Shown one piece after another: positions 11,033 to 21,879 of a stretch of DNA of 64,000 bases. Below the pieces are notes generated by a model. The model was not told where the DNA came from. It did not search any database and was given only the letters and a program-made list of their open reading frames with translations. The stretch lies in the NCBI RefSeq assembly GCF_022012435.1, contig NZ_JAKLUA010000001.1, positions 186,001 to 250,000 on the forward strand, in the 5' to 3' direction. Position 1 is the first letter of the stretch. Each line of letters starts with the position of its first letter. The position numbers and the translations under genes were made by a program. This stretch comes from Bradyrhizobium zhengyangense. Lineage in GTDB: Bacteria; Pseudomonadota; Alphaproteobacteria; Rhizobiales; Xanthobacteraceae.

Positions 11033-11150
11033 CGATGATGACATCCTACCCCTGTTTTGCCCGACGGGTCAAATGATTTTCGCAAAAGCCGAAACGCGCC
11101 ATGCGGGCGTCCCGACTACTGTGCATGGGGTTGTTTTCGAGATTTTGTGC
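11033..11150. repeat. Probable dispersed intergenic repeat
   Basis: The block contains TTTTGCCCGACGGGTCAA (11055-11072) and the downstream stretch GCATGGGGTTGTTTTCGA (11122-11139). I recall near-identical pairs of these motifs at many intergenic positions in Bradyrhizobium genomes. It sits between the convergent VWA gene and erpA. No copy exists elsewhere in this window, so the repeat status rests on memory and should be confirmed by a nucleotide search. Confidence 0.45.
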
Positions 11151-11154
11151 CGGG

Positions 11155-11484
11155 CTAGATCGAGAAGCTGGTGCCGCAGCCGCAGGACGCCGTCGCGTTG
11201 GGATTGTTGACGCGGAAGGAGGCGCCGATCAGGTCGTCGACGAAATCGACCTGCGAGCCTGCCAGGAACGGCTGCGAGGCGGAATCGACCAGCACCACCG
11301 CGTTCTCCTGCTCGATGACGAGATCGTCGTCGGTGCGGTCGCGGTCGATGTCGAACTTGTACTGGAAGCCGGAGCAGCCGCCGCCCTCGACCGAGATGCG
11401 CAGCATCGCGCCGGTGCCTTCGCCCTTGAGGATCTCCCCGATCCGGCGGGCGGCGCGGTCGCTGATGGTCACGGCAGTCGTCAT
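11155..11484 (-). CDS. erpA: Iron-sulfur cluster insertion protein ErpA (A-type carrier)
   Basis: The 109-aa HesB/IscA-family carrier passes [2Fe-2S] or [4Fe-4S] clusters to apo-enzymes. The three conserved cysteines are present in GGGCSGFQY and the C-terminal CGCGTSFSI. The length is typical. It is divergent from dgt; a near-perfect 20-bp palindrome at 11511-11530 lies 26 bp upstream of its ATG and could be an operator. The choice of ErpA over other A-type carriers is by overall look and isolation from an isc/suf operon, and is less certain than the family. Confidence 0.88.
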   Translation of the reverse strand: MTTAVTISDRAARRIGEILKGEGTGAMLRISVEGGGCSGFQYKFDIDRDRTDDDLVIEQENAVVLVDSASQPFLAGSQVDFVDDLIGASFRVNNPNATASCGCGTSFSI

Positions 11485-11510
11485 TGTCGGTCTCCGATCG
11501 GCCCGCGGTC

Positions 11511-11530
11511 ATGCCAAGTTCACTTGGTAT
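11511..11530. promoter_or_regulatory. Palindromic operator candidate upstream of erpA
   Basis: ATGCCAAGT and ACTTGGTAT flank a TC centre, with 8 of 9 mirrored positions paired. It lies in the 110-bp divergent space between erpA and dgt, 26 bp before the erpA ATG. The form fits a dimeric repressor site. The regulator is unknown; iron- or Fe-S-responsive regulators (RirA, IscR, Irr) would make sense for erpA, but I do not recognise their consensus here. Confidence 0.45.
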
Positions 11531-11594
11531 CCCGCGTCCGGCATAGTTAAGTGCAAGGATACGCAGAATCAAATGGATAGGGACTAAATTCGTC

Positions 11595-12803
11595 GTGTCC
11601 GTCGGAATGGCAGCCCCCCGCGCGCCCTATGCCTGCGACCCCGAGCGCAGCCGCGGCCGGCTGGTCGCCGAGCCGCCGAGCCGGACCCGCAGCCCGTTCC
11701 GGCGGGATTGCGACCGGGTGATCCATTCGACCGCGTTCCGCCGCCTCAAATACAAGACCCAGGTCTTCGTGTTCCACGAGGGCGACCACTACCGGACCCG
11801 GCTCACCCATTCGCTGGAGGTGGCCCAGATCGCCCGCGCGCTGGCCCGTCAGCTCGGCCTGGACGAGGACCTCACCGAAACCCTGGCGCTGGCCCATGAT
11901 CTCGGGCACCCGCCATTCGGCCATGCCGGCGAGCGGGCGCTGGATGCCTGCCTGAAGGATTTTGGCGGCTTCGACCACAACGCCCAGGCGCTCCGCGTCG
12001 TCGGCTCGCTGGAGCACCGCTACCCTGAATTCGACGGGCTCAACCTGACCTGGGAATCGCTCGAGGGCATCGTCAAGCACAACGGTCCGCTGACCGACCG
12101 CAGCGGCGCGCCCGTTGGCCGCTATCGCGAGCATGGCATTCCCGTCGGGATCGCCGACTACGTCAAGACCTACGATCTGGAGCTCTGGAGCTTCGCTTCG
12201 CTGGAGGCGCAGGTCGCCGCGATCGCCGACGACATCGCCTATGACGCCCACGACATCGACGACGGCCTGCGCGCCGGCCTGTTCCATCTCGACGACCTCA
12301 AGGTCATGCCGCTCACGGCCGAGATCATCGCCGAGACCTCGGCGCATTATCCCGACCTCGAGGACGTCCGGCGCGGGGCCGAGCTGGTACGTGAGTTGAT
12401 CTCCCATCTGATCGGCGCGGTGTTCGCGGAGGCGCAGAAGAACATCGCTGCCGTCGGGCCGCAATCGGCCCAGGACGTCCGCCAGCAGAGCCGGGCGCTG
12501 ATCGCATTCCCGCCCGAAGTCGCCGAGGAGGAGGCCGCCATCAAGCGCTTCCTCTATGGGCACATGTACCGCCACAAGCGGGTGATGCGGGTGATGGGCG
12601 AGGCGGAACAGATCCTGTTCGACCTGTTCGCGAAGTACACCTCATCGCCGGCCGACCTGCCGCCGGAATGGCTGGTGGGGGCGGAAGCGGACGACGAGGG
12701 CGACCGGGCCCGCCGGATCGGCAATTTCATTGCCGGAATGACCGACCGTTTCGCCCTGACCGAGCACCAGCGGCTCTTTGACTCGACCCCGGATTTGCGT
12801 TAG
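11595..12803 (+). CDS. dgt: Deoxyguanosinetriphosphate triphosphohydrolase-like protein
   Basis: HD-domain dNTP triphosphohydrolase of the short bacterial type, 402 aa, which hydrolyses dNTPs to nucleoside plus triphosphate. Metal-binding motifs are present: H in [14 protein letters not shown] in [15 protein letters not shown], and a later Asp in [13 protein letters not shown]. The GTG at 11595 has a GGGA element about 11 nt upstream; an in-frame ATG at 11607 is an alternative. It lies 9 bp upstream of argS on the same strand, suggesting co-transcription. Confidence 0.92.
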   Translation: MSVGMAAPRAPYACDPERSRGRLVAEPPSRTRSPFRRDCDRVIHSTAFRRLKYKTQVFVFHEGDHYRTRLTHSLEVAQIARALARQLGLDEDLTETLALAHDLGHPPFGHAGERALDACLKDFGGFDHNAQALRVVGSLEHRYPEFDGLNLTWESLEGIVKHNGPLTDRSGAPVGRYREHGIPVGIADYVKTYDLELWSFASLEAQVAAIADDIAYDAHDIDDGLRAGLFHLDDLKVMPLTAEIIAETSAHYPDLEDVRRGAELVRELISHLIGAVFAEAQKNIAAVGPQSAQDVRQQSRALIAFPPEVAEEEAAIKRFLYGHMYRHKRVMRVMGEAEQILFDLFAKYTSSPADLPPEWLVGAEADDEGDRARRIGNFIAGMTDRFALTEHQRLFDSTPDLR

Positions 12804-12812
12804 GCGGCGGCC

Positions 12813-14603
12813 ATGCCCGACACATCCTCAAGCCCGCATCTGTTCGCCGACGTGCTCGCACGCGTGCACGCCGCCTGCCGCGCGCTCGCGGCCGAAGCCA
12901 ATTGGCCCGAGGGCATCGATTTTGCGCGCGTGGTGGTCGAGCCGCCGCGCGACGCCTCCCATGGCGACATGGCGACCAACGCCGCGATGGTGCTTGCGAA
13001 AGAGGCAAAGGCAAAGCCGCGCGACCTCGCCGAGCAGATCGCCGAGAAGCTCCGCGCCGATGCGCTGATCGCCAAGGTCGACGTCGCCGGTCCCGGCTTC
13101 ATCAATCTGACGCTGCAGCCCGCCGCCTGGGCCGAGGCGCTGCGCACGGTGCTGCGCGAGGGCGCTGACTACGGTCGCGTCCGCGGCGGCTCCAAGGTCA
13201 ATGTCGAATATGTCTCGGCCAATCCGACCGGGCCGATGCATGTCGGCCATTGCCGCGGCGCCGTGTTCGGCGATGCGCTTGCGAGCCTGCTGCAGTTCGG
13301 CGGCCACGATGTCACCCGCGAATATTATATCAACGATGCCGGAGCCCAGGTCGACGTGCTCGCACGCTCCGCGTTCTTGCGGTATCGCGAGGCGCTCGGC
13401 CAGGATATCGGCGCGATCCCGGAAGGCCTCTATCCCGGCGACTATCTGAAGCCGGTCGGCGCGGCGCTGGCCAAGGAGCACGGCGACAAGCTGCTCGCGA
13501 TGAGCGAGGCGCAATGGCTGCCGACGGTACGCGCCAAGGCGATCGCGATGATGATGGACGAGATCAAGGACGATCTCGCCGCCCTCAACATCCGCCACGA
13601 CGTGTTCTTCTCGGAACGCTCGCTGATCGAGACCGGCAACAACAAGGTCGCCGAGACCATCGATTTCCTGAAGGCCAAGGGCGATATCTACGAGGGCCGC
13701 CTGCCGCCGCCGAAGGGCGCGCCGGTCGAGGACTGGGAAGACCGCGAGCAGCTGCTGTTCAAGGCGACCGCTTATGGCGACGACGTCGATCGCCCGCTGA
13801 TCAAGTCGGACAATTCCTACACCTATTTCGCCTCCGACATCGCCTACCACAAGAACAAGTTCGACCGTGGTTTTGCGGAGATGATCGACGTCTGGGGCGC
13901 CGATCATGGCGGCTACATCAAGCGCATGCAGGCGGCGGTGAAGGCGACGACCTCGGGCAAGGGCTCGCTCGACGTCAAGATCGTCCAGCTCGTGAAGCTG
14001 CTGCGCAACGGCGAGCCCGTGAAAATGTCCAAGCGGAGCGGGGACTTCGTAACCTTGCGTGAGGTGGTGGATGAAGTCGGCCAGGACGCCGTCCGCTTCA
14101 TGATGCTCTACCGCAAGAACGACGCGGTGCTCGACTTCGACCTCGCCAAGGTCATGGAACAGTCGCGCGACAACCCGGTGTTCTACGTCCAGTACGGCCA
14201 CGCCCGCGGCCACTCGATCTTCCGCAACGCCCGGGCCGAGGTGTTCCCGGAGCTGCCGGAGGATACCGACAAACGCATTGCCTGGCTCAGTGAGTCGGCC
14301 GTGGAACGGCTGTCGGACCCCGTCGAACTCGATCTTCTTAAGCGCCTCGCAATTTATCCGAGGATGCTGGAGGCCGCCGCCGCGGCCCATGAGCCGCACC
14401 GTATTGCCTTTTATCTCTATGACTTAGCGAGCGAATTTCACGCACTTTGGACGAAGGGGCGCGATTTGCCCTATTTACGCTTCATTATCAATAATGATGC
14501 AGATCTTACAAAGGCGCGACTGGCCATGGTCCAGGGCGTCGTCTCAGTCCTGGCATCGGGCCTCGCCATCCTCGGCGTCCATGCCCCGGACGAGATGCGG
14601 TAG
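12813..14603 (+). CDS. argS: Arginyl-tRNA synthetase
   Basis: Class I synthetase, 596 aa, charging tRNA-Arg. The N-terminal Arg-tRNA recognition domain is followed by the HIGH-type motif in [15 protein letters not shown], the KMSK motif [12 protein letters not shown] and a C-terminal DALR anticodon-binding domain ending HAPDEMR. It follows dgt by 9 bp and precedes the SPOR gene. Codon use changes near the 3' end: by hand count 14401-14460 is about 47% GC and 14461-14520 about 42%, far below the rest, although the reading frame and the family sequence continue normally. Confidence 0.96.
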   Translation: MPDTSSSPHLFADVLARVHAACRALAAEANWPEGIDFARVVVEPPRDASHGDMATNAAMVLAKEAKAKPRDLAEQIAEKLRADALIAKVDVAGPGFINLTLQPAAWAEALRTVLREGADYGRVRGGSKVNVEYVSANPTGPMHVGHCRGAVFGDALASLLQFGGHDVTREYYINDAGAQVDVLARSAFLRYREALGQDIGAIPEGLYPGDYLKPVGAALAKEHGDKLLAMSEAQWLPTVRAKAIAMMMDEIKDDLAALNIRHDVFFSERSLIETGNNKVAETIDFLKAKGDIYEGRLPPPKGAPVEDWEDREQLLFKATAYGDDVDRPLIKSDNSYTYFASDIAYHKNKFDRGFAEMIDVWGADHGGYIKRMQAAVKATTSGKGSLDVKIVQLVKLLRNGEPVKMSKRSGDFVTLREVVDEVGQDAVRFMMLYRKNDAVLDFDLAKVMEQSRDNPVFYVQYGHARGHSIFRNARAEVFPELPEDTDKRIAWLSESAVERLSDPVELDLLKRLAIYPRMLEAAAAAHEPHRIAFYLYDLASEFHALWTKGRDLPYLRFIINNDADLTKARLAMVQGVVSVLASGLAILGVHAPDEMR

Positions 14604-14745
14604 TTTGGGGCGAACTACTTAAGGGGAATATTTTGGGGGTACCGGCAGAAGCCGGATCGCTTAGACTTGGTTGAAAGCCTTGTGGGTCGAAAGCTGCGCC
14701 TTGGTCGAGGGGCGCGCAGCTTTCCCGAAGGGACGCATCATCACG

Positions 14746-16293
14746 ATGGCCGATCGATATCACGACAGACCGTTTCCTTCCGATGACTATGGTCGCGGCG
14801 CAGATCAGCATGGGAAGGCGGACAGCGATCCCTTGGCCGAACTCGCGCGCCTGATCGGGCAGACCGATCCGTTCGCAGCGCAGGGCCGCCCGGGTGCGCG
14901 GCCGGCAGCGGCGCCTGCGCCGACGCAAAGCTATCAGGACGACGATTACCAGCGGGACGACCATCAGCAGGACTATGCCGAGCCCGCACCGCCGGCTCAG
15001 CCTGGGCCGCCTTCATGGATGCGCCGCGCCAACGTGCAGCCGCAGCCGGCGCCCGAACCTGACTATCCCGTTGCCGTGAATCCGATTCATCCGCTGCATC
15101 GCTATTCGGCTCAACCGGCCGCGCCCGAGCCGCAGTATCAGCAGCCGCAGCAGGCCTATCAGGATCAGGCTTACCAAGAGCAAGCCTACCATCAGGAGCC
15201 GGCCCAGCATCAAGCCTATGAAGCGCCTTACGAGCAACCTGATCCCGCGCGCTACGATGATGCGCTCTACGGGCGGCTCGAGTCGGGCGAGCAGGATTTT
15301 CAGCGTGAGCCGGCCTATCCGGACGATCCTTACGCATTCCAGAGCGACTATCCCGAGGCCGATCTCGATGAGCCCAGGAAATCGCGCGGCGGCATGATGA
15401 CGGTCGCGGCGATCCTCGCGCTCGCCGTGGTCGGCACTGGCGCGGCTTTCGCCTACAAGACCTATATCGGCTCGCCCCGCAGCGGCGAGCCGCCGATCAT
15501 CAAGGCCGACAACACGCCGACCAAGGTCGTGCCGGCTCCGTCGGACTCCTCGGCCAAGGTGCCGGACCGTATGGCAAGCGGCGACGGCAGTGAGAAGATC
15601 GTGCCGCGTGAGGAAGCGCCCGTCGACGTCAATGCCAAGGCGGCCGGTCCCCGGGTGGTGTTTCCGGCGCTGAACCAGAATGCCAACCCGCCTTCGGTCG
15701 CCAGCGTGTCGCCTTCGACCGCTCCGCCGCCGAGTGCTGGAGCGATCCCGAGCAACGGGACGATGCCGAACAGCGCGCCGCGCTCGATCAAGACGGTGGC
15801 TGTGAAGGGCGACCAGACAGATAGCGTCGTGCCGCAAGGCGCCGCAGCGCCGGCAGCGAAGCCGGCCGTGCCGGCGAAGCCGGTCGCGACACCGGCTGCG
15901 CCCCGCAATCCGCCAACCTCAGCCAATGCCAGCGCCAATCAGCCGCTCTCGCTGGCGCCGCAAGCCGCCCCGGCCGAGCCGCCGCAGCGCATGGCTGCGA
16001 CCAATCCGACACAGATCGCGCCTGCGCCCAGCGGGGGCGGCTATGTCGTGCAGGTATCTTCGCAACAGAGCGAGGATAGCGCCGCCGCGTCCTACCGGGT
16101 GCTCCAGAGCAAATATGGTAGCGTGCTGGGCTCCCGCTCACCGGTGATCAAACGGGTCGACCTCACCGACAAGGGCAAGGGCATCGTCTACCGTGCCTTC
16201 GCCGGACCGTATGGCTCGGCTGATGAGGCGGTGCAGGCCTGCAACAATCTGAAATCGGCTGGCCTGCCGTCCTGCTTCGTCCAGAGGAATTAG
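14746..16293 (+). CDS. SPOR-domain, single-pass inner-membrane protein
   Basis: The 515-aa protein has a long cytoplasmic region rich in Gln, Pro, Tyr and Glu, with repeats such as AYQDQAYQEQAYHQE, then one membrane helix (MMTVAAILALAVVGTGAAFAY), a Pro/Ala/Ser-rich periplasmic linker and a C-terminal SPOR domain from GGYVVQVSSQQSEDSA to CFVQRN. SPOR domains bind denuded peptidoglycan glycans at the division septum, so a role in division or wall remodelling is inferred. ATG 14746 was chosen (GAAGGGA upstream); the frame is open from a TTG at 14671. It stands directly upstream of the nagZ relic and scpAB. Confidence 0.88.
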   Translation: MADRYHDRPFPSDDYGRGADQHGKADSDPLAELARLIGQTDPFAAQGRPGARPAAAPAPTQSYQDDDYQRDDHQQDYAEPAPPAQPGPPSWMRRANVQPQPAPEPDYPVAVNPIHPLHRYSAQPAAPEPQYQQPQQAYQDQAYQEQAYHQEPAQHQAYEAPYEQPDPARYDDALYGRLESGEQDFQREPAYPDDPYAFQSDYPEADLDEPRKSRGGMMTVAAILALAVVGTGAAFAYKTYIGSPRSGEPPIIKADNTPTKVVPAPSDSSAKVPDRMASGDGSEKIVPREEAPVDVNAKAAGPRVVFPALNQNANPPSVASVSPSTAPPPSAGAIPSNGTMPNSAPRSIKTVAVKGDQTDSVVPQGAAAPAAKPAVPAKPVATPAAPRNPPTSANASANQPLSLAPQAAPAEPPQRMAATNPTQIAPAPSGGGYVVQVSSQQSEDSAAASYRVLQSKYGSVLGSRSPVIKRVDLTDKGKGIVYRAFAGPYGSADEAVQACNNLKSAGLPSCFVQRN

Positions 16294-16338
16294 CGGCCGT
16301 TTCCTTGACCCCCTCCGGGGGCAGGGTTAATCGGCCCT

Positions 16339-16776
16339 ATGAGCACGCGGGCCTTCATTACCGGCGTATCCGGAACGGAACTGACCGCCGCTGGGCGGGC
16401 ATTTGTCCGTGCCGAACGCCCATGGGACCTCATTCCCTTCAGGTTTGGCTTTGAGGTTTCGGCCCAAGTCGCGGTCAATGTTAGGGAATTGAACGCGCGG
16501 CAGTTGCTTGCGACGGATCAAGCCGGTTGCAGCATTCCCGTGGATGGCGCCGCCAAGCCGGTCCATCCGATGCCGACTTCTGCGACAATGATTGCTCAGG
16601 TGATTCGCAGCGCAATCGGGTTCCAGGGTTTGTTAATGAGTAATGACGTGCCGATGAAGACGCTGGCGGGACGCATTGGTGAGGCAAATAGCGCCATGCC
16701 GGCGGCCGGCGCGCCGCGTCACAGCAACGACAATGCGCAACTGGACGCATTGATCGCAAACACGGCATCCGCATGA
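16339..16776 (+). pseudogene. nagZ: Decayed beta-N-acetylhexosaminidase NagZ, still an open frame
   Basis: The 145-aa frame starts exactly like alphaproteobacterial NagZ (MSTRAFITGVSG.EL, then AERPW.LI.F) and ends with the NagZ segment TSATMIAQVIRSAIGFQGLL followed by MSNDVPMKTLAGRIGE. Intact NagZ is about 340 aa. The middle is missing, including the KH.PGHGDT catalytic loop; LIDQEGGRVQ has become LATDQAGCSIPV; and the nucleophile motif S-D-x-x-M reads S-N-D, so the Asp is Asn. It cannot be an active glycosidase. Its place between the SPOR gene and scpA is the usual nagZ position. Its stop overlaps the scpA start (ATGA at 16773-16776), which may explain why the frame is kept. Confidence 0.8.
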
Positions 16777-17612
16777 CCGCAGAGATTCTATCGTTTGAGA
16801 CCGGCCGGCCCGCAGAGCTCGCCGAGGGCGAGCCGGCGTTGGTGGTGGACGTTGAGGGCTATGAAGGCCCGCTCGATCTGCTGCTCGCGCTGGCGCGGCA
16901 ACAGAAGGTCGACCTCGCCAAGATCTCGATCCTGGCGCTGGCGGACCAGTACCTCCACTTCATCGAGGCCGCGCGAAAGATCCGCCTCGAGCTCGCCGCC
17001 GATTATCTCGTGATGGCGGCCTGGCTCGCCTTCCTGAAGTCGCGGCTGCTGCTGCCGGAGCCGCCGAGCGCGGAAGGTCCGAGCGCCGAGCAGATGGCGA
17101 CTGCGCTCGCGAACCGCCTGCGCCGTCTCGAAGCCATTCGCGAAGCCGCCAACCGGCTGATGAACCGGGCGCAATTGCTGCGCGAGGTTTTCCCGCGCGG
17201 CGAGCCCGAGCAGATCGCCGAGATCAAGCATCCGAAATACACCGCGACGCTGTACGATTTGCTCACGGCTTACGCCTCGCAGCGCCAGTCGCGCGTGCTG
17301 GCGAGCGTACATCTGGCCAAGCGCACGGTGTGGTCGCTTGCCGAGGCGCGCGCCACGCTGGAGCGGCTGGTCGGCAGCATTACCGAGCAGGACGACTGGG
17401 GCGTGCTCGACGATTTCCTGATCCGTCACGTCGCAGATCCGACGCAGCGCGCGACGGTGTTCGCCTCGAGCTTCGCCGCCGCGCTTGAACTCGTGCGTGA
17501 AGGTCAGCTCGAGCTCAACCAGAAAGAGGCGTTTGCGCCCATCTATTTCCGCAAGGGGCGCGGGAAGCCGATCGTGGACGCAGTATCTTCGCCCGATGCC
17601 CCGGTCGGTTAA
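16773..17612 (+). CDS. scpA: Segregation and condensation protein A (kleisin)
   Basis: Kleisin subunit of the SMC-ScpAB condensin complex that compacts and segregates the chromosome, 279 aa. The N-terminal SMC-head-binding region is recognisable (VEGYEGPLDLLLALARQQKVDLAKISI), followed by DYLVMAAWLAFLKSRLLLP, the middle ScpB-binding region and a C-terminal winged helix. The ATG overlaps the stop of the nagZ relic by 4 nt, indicating translational coupling. scpB follows after 21 bp. Confidence 0.95.
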   Translation: MTAEILSFETGRPAELAEGEPALVVDVEGYEGPLDLLLALARQQKVDLAKISILALADQYLHFIEAARKIRLELAADYLVMAAWLAFLKSRLLLPEPPSAEGPSAEQMATALANRLRRLEAIREAANRLMNRAQLLREVFPRGEPEQIAEIKHPKYTATLYDLLTAYASQRQSRVLASVHLAKRTVWSLAEARATLERLVGSITEQDDWGVLDDFLIRHVADPTQRATVFASSFAAALELVREGQLELNQKEAFAPIYFRKGRGKPIVDAVSSPDAPVG

Positions 17613-17633
17613 GTGCAAGAAGGAGAAGCTGCC

Positions 17634-18386
17634 ATGGCAAGCCTGGCTGAAGTGCGGGTAGAAGAGGCCGAGCCGATGGAGAATGAAACCCAGGCACGTC
17701 CCGAAGAATTGCGGCTGCTGGAAGCGCTGCTTTTCGCCTCGAGCGAACCACTGGATACCGCGACGCTGGCCAAGCGTATGCCCGAGGGCGTCGACGTGAA
17801 GGCTGCACTTGAGCAGCTCCAGGCCGACTATGCCTTGCGCGGCGTCAACCTCGTGCGCGTCGCCAACAAATGGACGTTCCGCACCGCCGGCGATCTCGCC
17901 TGGCTGATGACGCGCGAGAGCACAGAGACCAAGCGCCTGTCGCGCGCGGCGATCGAGGTGCTCGCGATCATCGCCTATCACCAGCCGGTGACGCGTGCCG
18001 AGATCGAAGAGATCCGTGGCGTCGTCACCTCCAAGGGCACGCTCGACGTGCTGCTGGAGACCGGCTGGATCAAGCCGCGCGGCCGCCGCAAGACGCCCGG
18101 CCGTCCCTTGACCTTCGGAACCACCGAGGACTTCCTGTCGCAGTTCACCCTGGAACAGCTCGGCGACCTGCCGGGTCTGGAGGAGCTGAAGGGCACAGGC
18201 CTCCTGGATTCGCGCCTGCCGACCGGGTTCAGCGTACCGACGCCGTCGGATGATCCGGCGCTGCGTGAGGACGAGGATCCCTTGGAACCGGGCGACGAGC
18301 TCGATCTGGCGCTGGCGCCTGCCGTCGAGCCGGAGACGCCGCCGGAAGGTGGCAATGAGGGCGGTGAGGGTGGCGGCGAGGCGTGA
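17634..18386 (+). CDS. scpB: Segregation and condensation protein B
   Basis: Winged-helix partner of ScpA in the SMC condensin complex, 250 aa. Core motifs are EELRLLEALLFASSEPLD, AIEVLAIIAYHQPVTRAEIEEIRGV and the second winged helix (GRRKTPGRPLTFGTTEDFL). A disordered acidic C-terminal tail (PEGGNEGGEGGGEA) is present. The start is ATG 17634 because AAGGAGAAG lies 7-8 nt upstream; a GTG at 17613, just after the scpA stop, is in frame but has no ribosome site. Confidence 0.94.
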   Translation: MASLAEVRVEEAEPMENETQARPEELRLLEALLFASSEPLDTATLAKRMPEGVDVKAALEQLQADYALRGVNLVRVANKWTFRTAGDLAWLMTRESTETKRLSRAAIEVLAIIAYHQPVTRAEIEEIRGVVTSKGTLDVLLETGWIKPRGRRKTPGRPLTFGTTEDFLSQFTLEQLGDLPGLEELKGTGLLDSRLPTGFSVPTPSDDPALREDEDPLEPGDELDLALAPAVEPETPPEGGNEGGEGGGEA

Positions 18387-18440
18387 TCCTCCGGCCTTCT
18401 ACGGGCCCCCTGCGACCGGTTAACACTAGCAAGATTACGT

Positions 18441-18463
18441 AGCGCCAACAGCGAATTGGCGCT
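18441..18463 (+). terminator. Hairpin between scpB and tatA
   Basis: An eight-base stem AGCGCCAA / TTGGCGCT with a seven-base loop lies 55 bp after the scpB stop; a T-rich run follows only about 10 bp later. It may be a weak terminator, or an attenuating or stabilising hairpin before the tat operon. Confidence 0.4.
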
Positions 18464-18552
18464 GCCTTGGTCCTTGTTTTTGGGCCTTGCGAAGCCTACG
18501 TTCCGGTCAAGATCGGCCGGGTCCCGGCCATGCGCGTTTGGAGGGTTGCAGG

Positions 18553-18786
18553 ATGGGTTCACTTAGCATTTGGCACTGGATCTTGGTGATCGCAGTGGTC
18601 CTGCTGCTGTTTGGCCGTGGCAAGATTTCGGATCTGATGGGCGACGTGGCGCAGGGCATCAAGGCCTTCAAGAAGGGCATGCAGGACGACGACAAGCCGG
18701 CTGAGAAGCAGGAGCCCTCGAAGGCCATCGAGCACAACGCCGCGCCGACCGCTGCGCGATCCGACGTCGGCAGCAAGGCCGTCTGA
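18553..18786 (+). CDS. tatA: Twin-arginine translocase subunit TatA
   Basis: The 77-aa pore-forming subunit of the Tat export system for folded proteins has a single N-terminal membrane helix ([20 protein letters not shown]), the conserved FGRGK hinge, an amphipathic helix ([14 protein letters not shown]) and a charged disordered tail. ATG 18553 gives the family N-terminus MGSLSIWHW with GGAGGG upstream. First gene of tatABC. Confidence 0.95.
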   Translation: MGSLSIWHWILVIAVVLLLFGRGKISDLMGDVAQGIKAFKKGMQDDDKPAEKQEPSKAIEHNAAPTAARSDVGSKAV

Positions 18787-18874
18787 GCCAGGAGCACGCG
18801 AGACGCGGGAAACGGACCCGATCCTGCGCGTGAGGGATTGGGCCGATCGTGATTTCGCGTGAACGGAAGACGTC

Positions 18875-19426
18875 ATGTTCGACATCGGCTGGAGTGAGCT
18901 GGTTCTGATCGGGGTCGTGGCCCTGGTCGCCATTGGCCCGAAAGAGCTGCCGGGCGTTTTGCGCATGGTCGGCCAGTGGATGGGCAAGGCGCGCAAGATG
19001 GCTGCCGAATTCCAGGGCCAGTTCCAGGAAGCCATGCGCGAGGCCGAGATGGCCGACCTCAAGAAGAGCTTTGACGAGGTCAAGGAAGCTGCTTCCGGCT
19101 TCACCGGCGGCGGTCTGATGACCTCGCTGCAGAAGGACGTCAGCGACGCGCTGCGCGTCGATGCGCTCGACAAGCCGGCTGAGACCACTCCGACCGCTGC
19201 CATCGAGCCACCCGCGACTTCAAGTGACGCGCCGACGACGCCAACGACACCGGAGGCTCCAACGCCGGAGACCTTCGTAGAAGCAGAGGCACATGCGGCG
19301 GTGAATGAGCCTCTCGCCATCACGCGAGAGGTCGAACCGGCTCCGGTCACCCAAGAGACCTTAAAAGAGACCGTCCAGCAGGACACCGCGCCATCCGAGG
19401 CGATCAAGGACGCCAAAGCGTCATGA
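18875..19426 (+). CDS. tatB: Twin-arginine translocase subunit TatB
   Basis: Tat receptor subunit, 183 aa, starting [30 protein letters not shown] with the conserved Glu in the membrane helix and the GPKELP hinge, then a long amphipathic helix and a Pro/Thr/Glu-rich tail typical of alphaproteobacteria. Its stop overlaps the tatC start (ATGA at 19423), indicating translational coupling. Confidence 0.95.
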   Translation: MFDIGWSELVLIGVVALVAIGPKELPGVLRMVGQWMGKARKMAAEFQGQFQEAMREAEMADLKKSFDEVKEAASGFTGGGLMTSLQKDVSDALRVDALDKPAETTPTAAIEPPATSSDAPTTPTTPEAPTPETFVEAEAHAAVNEPLAITREVEPAPVTQETLKETVQQDTAPSEAIKDAKAS

Positions 19427-20235
19427 GCGACGCCGAGATCGAGGCCAGCAAAGCCCCGCTGATGGACCACCTGATCGAGCTGCGGTCGCGGCTGATCAAG
19501 GCGCTGCTCGGCTTCGGCGTGGCCTTCATCTTCTGCTTCTTCTTCGCCAAGCAGATTTACAACGTGCTGGTCTGGCCGTTCGTGTGGGTCGCGGGCGCCG
19601 AGAACTCGAAATTCATCTACACCGCGCTGCTGGAATATTTCATCACCCAGCTCAAGCTCGCGCTGTTCGGTGCCGGCTTCATCTCGTTCCCGATCGTGGC
19701 GACGCAGATCTACAAGTTCGTCGCGCCCGGACTCTACAAGCACGAGAAGCAGGCCTTCCTGCCATATCTGGTCGCGACCCCGTTCTTCTTCGTGCTGGGC
19801 GCGATGCTGGTCTATTTCGTCGTGTTGCCGATGCTGGTGCGCTTCTCGCTCGGCATGCAGCAGATGGGAGGCGACGAGACCGCCCAGATCCAGCTGTTGC
19901 CCAAGGTCGGCGAATATCTCTCGCTGATGATGTCGCTGATCTTCGCCTTCGGCATCGCCTTCCAGCTCCCAGTGATCCTGACTCTGCTTGGGCGGGTCGG
20001 TATCATCACGTCAAAGATGCTGCGCGAGAAGCGCCGCTATTTCATTGTGCTGGCTTTCATCATCGCAGCCGTGCTGACGCCGCCTGATATCCTCAGCCAG
20101 TGCTCGCTGGCGATTCCGCTGCTCGCGCTCTACGAGGGCTCGATCATCTCGGTGTCGATGGTGGAGAAGAAGGCAGCTGCCTCGCAGGCGTCATCGGGCA
20201 CTAACGCGTCGTCGGACGCGAATCCGGCGGAGTAG
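19423..20235 (+). CDS. tatC: Twin-arginine translocase subunit TatC
   Basis: Six-helix inner-membrane receptor that binds the twin-arginine signal, 270 aa. Family motifs are [14 protein letters not shown] at the cytoplasmic N-terminus, the [27 protein letters not shown] region, and [22 protein letters not shown] near the end. The C-terminal tail is Ala/Ser-rich. Last gene of tatABC; a palindromic repeat follows. Confidence 0.96.
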   Translation: MSDAEIEASKAPLMDHLIELRSRLIKALLGFGVAFIFCFFFAKQIYNVLVWPFVWVAGAENSKFIYTALLEYFITQLKLALFGAGFISFPIVATQIYKFVAPGLYKHEKQAFLPYLVATPFFFVLGAMLVYFVVLPMLVRFSLGMQQMGGDETAQIQLLPKVGEYLSLMMSLIFAFGIAFQLPVILTLLGRVGIITSKMLREKRRYFIVLAFIIAAVLTPPDILSQCSLAIPLLALYEGSIISVSMVEKKAAASQASSGTNASSDANPAE

Positions 20236-20252
20236 GGGCCGCACCCTCAGCG

Positions 20253-20372
20253 GTCATGCCCGGTCTAGTTGCGCAATTGCGCACGGGGGCGGGGCATCCA
20301 GTACGCCGCGGCCTATCGAGGAATCCTCGCCGTCTCTGGAATACTGGATCACCCGCTTTCGCGGGTGATGAG
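20253..20372. repeat. Intergenic palindromic repeat, GGAATACTGGATC family, copy 1
   Basis: It shares GTACGCCGCGGCCT, TCTGGAATACTGGATC and a 9-bp hairpin with the copy at 25946-26046. The hairpin here is ATCACCCGC-TTTC-GCGGGTGAT (20348-20369); the other copy has ATCGCCCGC / GCGGGCGAT, a compensatory base-pair change. It lies between tatC and serS. The conserved pairing implies an RNA or cruciform function. Confidence 0.8.
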
Positions 20373-20436
20373 GCCTGTGCTAGGAGACGCGCCAGTGCGA
20401 ACATACAACGTCGAACGTTGACTGTTTGCACGTTGA

Positions 20437-21783
<1,347 letters not shown>

Positions 21784-21879
21784 GTGCGATTGCTCGATGG
21801 CAATGGCAGAAACGTTTGGTTGCGAAGTTCGGGGCGCCGGCTATCCTGCCGGTGACCACCGAGCCCGAAACCGCCGTTC

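Noticed and set aside
12828..14399. 523-codon minus-strand frame
   Set aside because: Antisense to argS.
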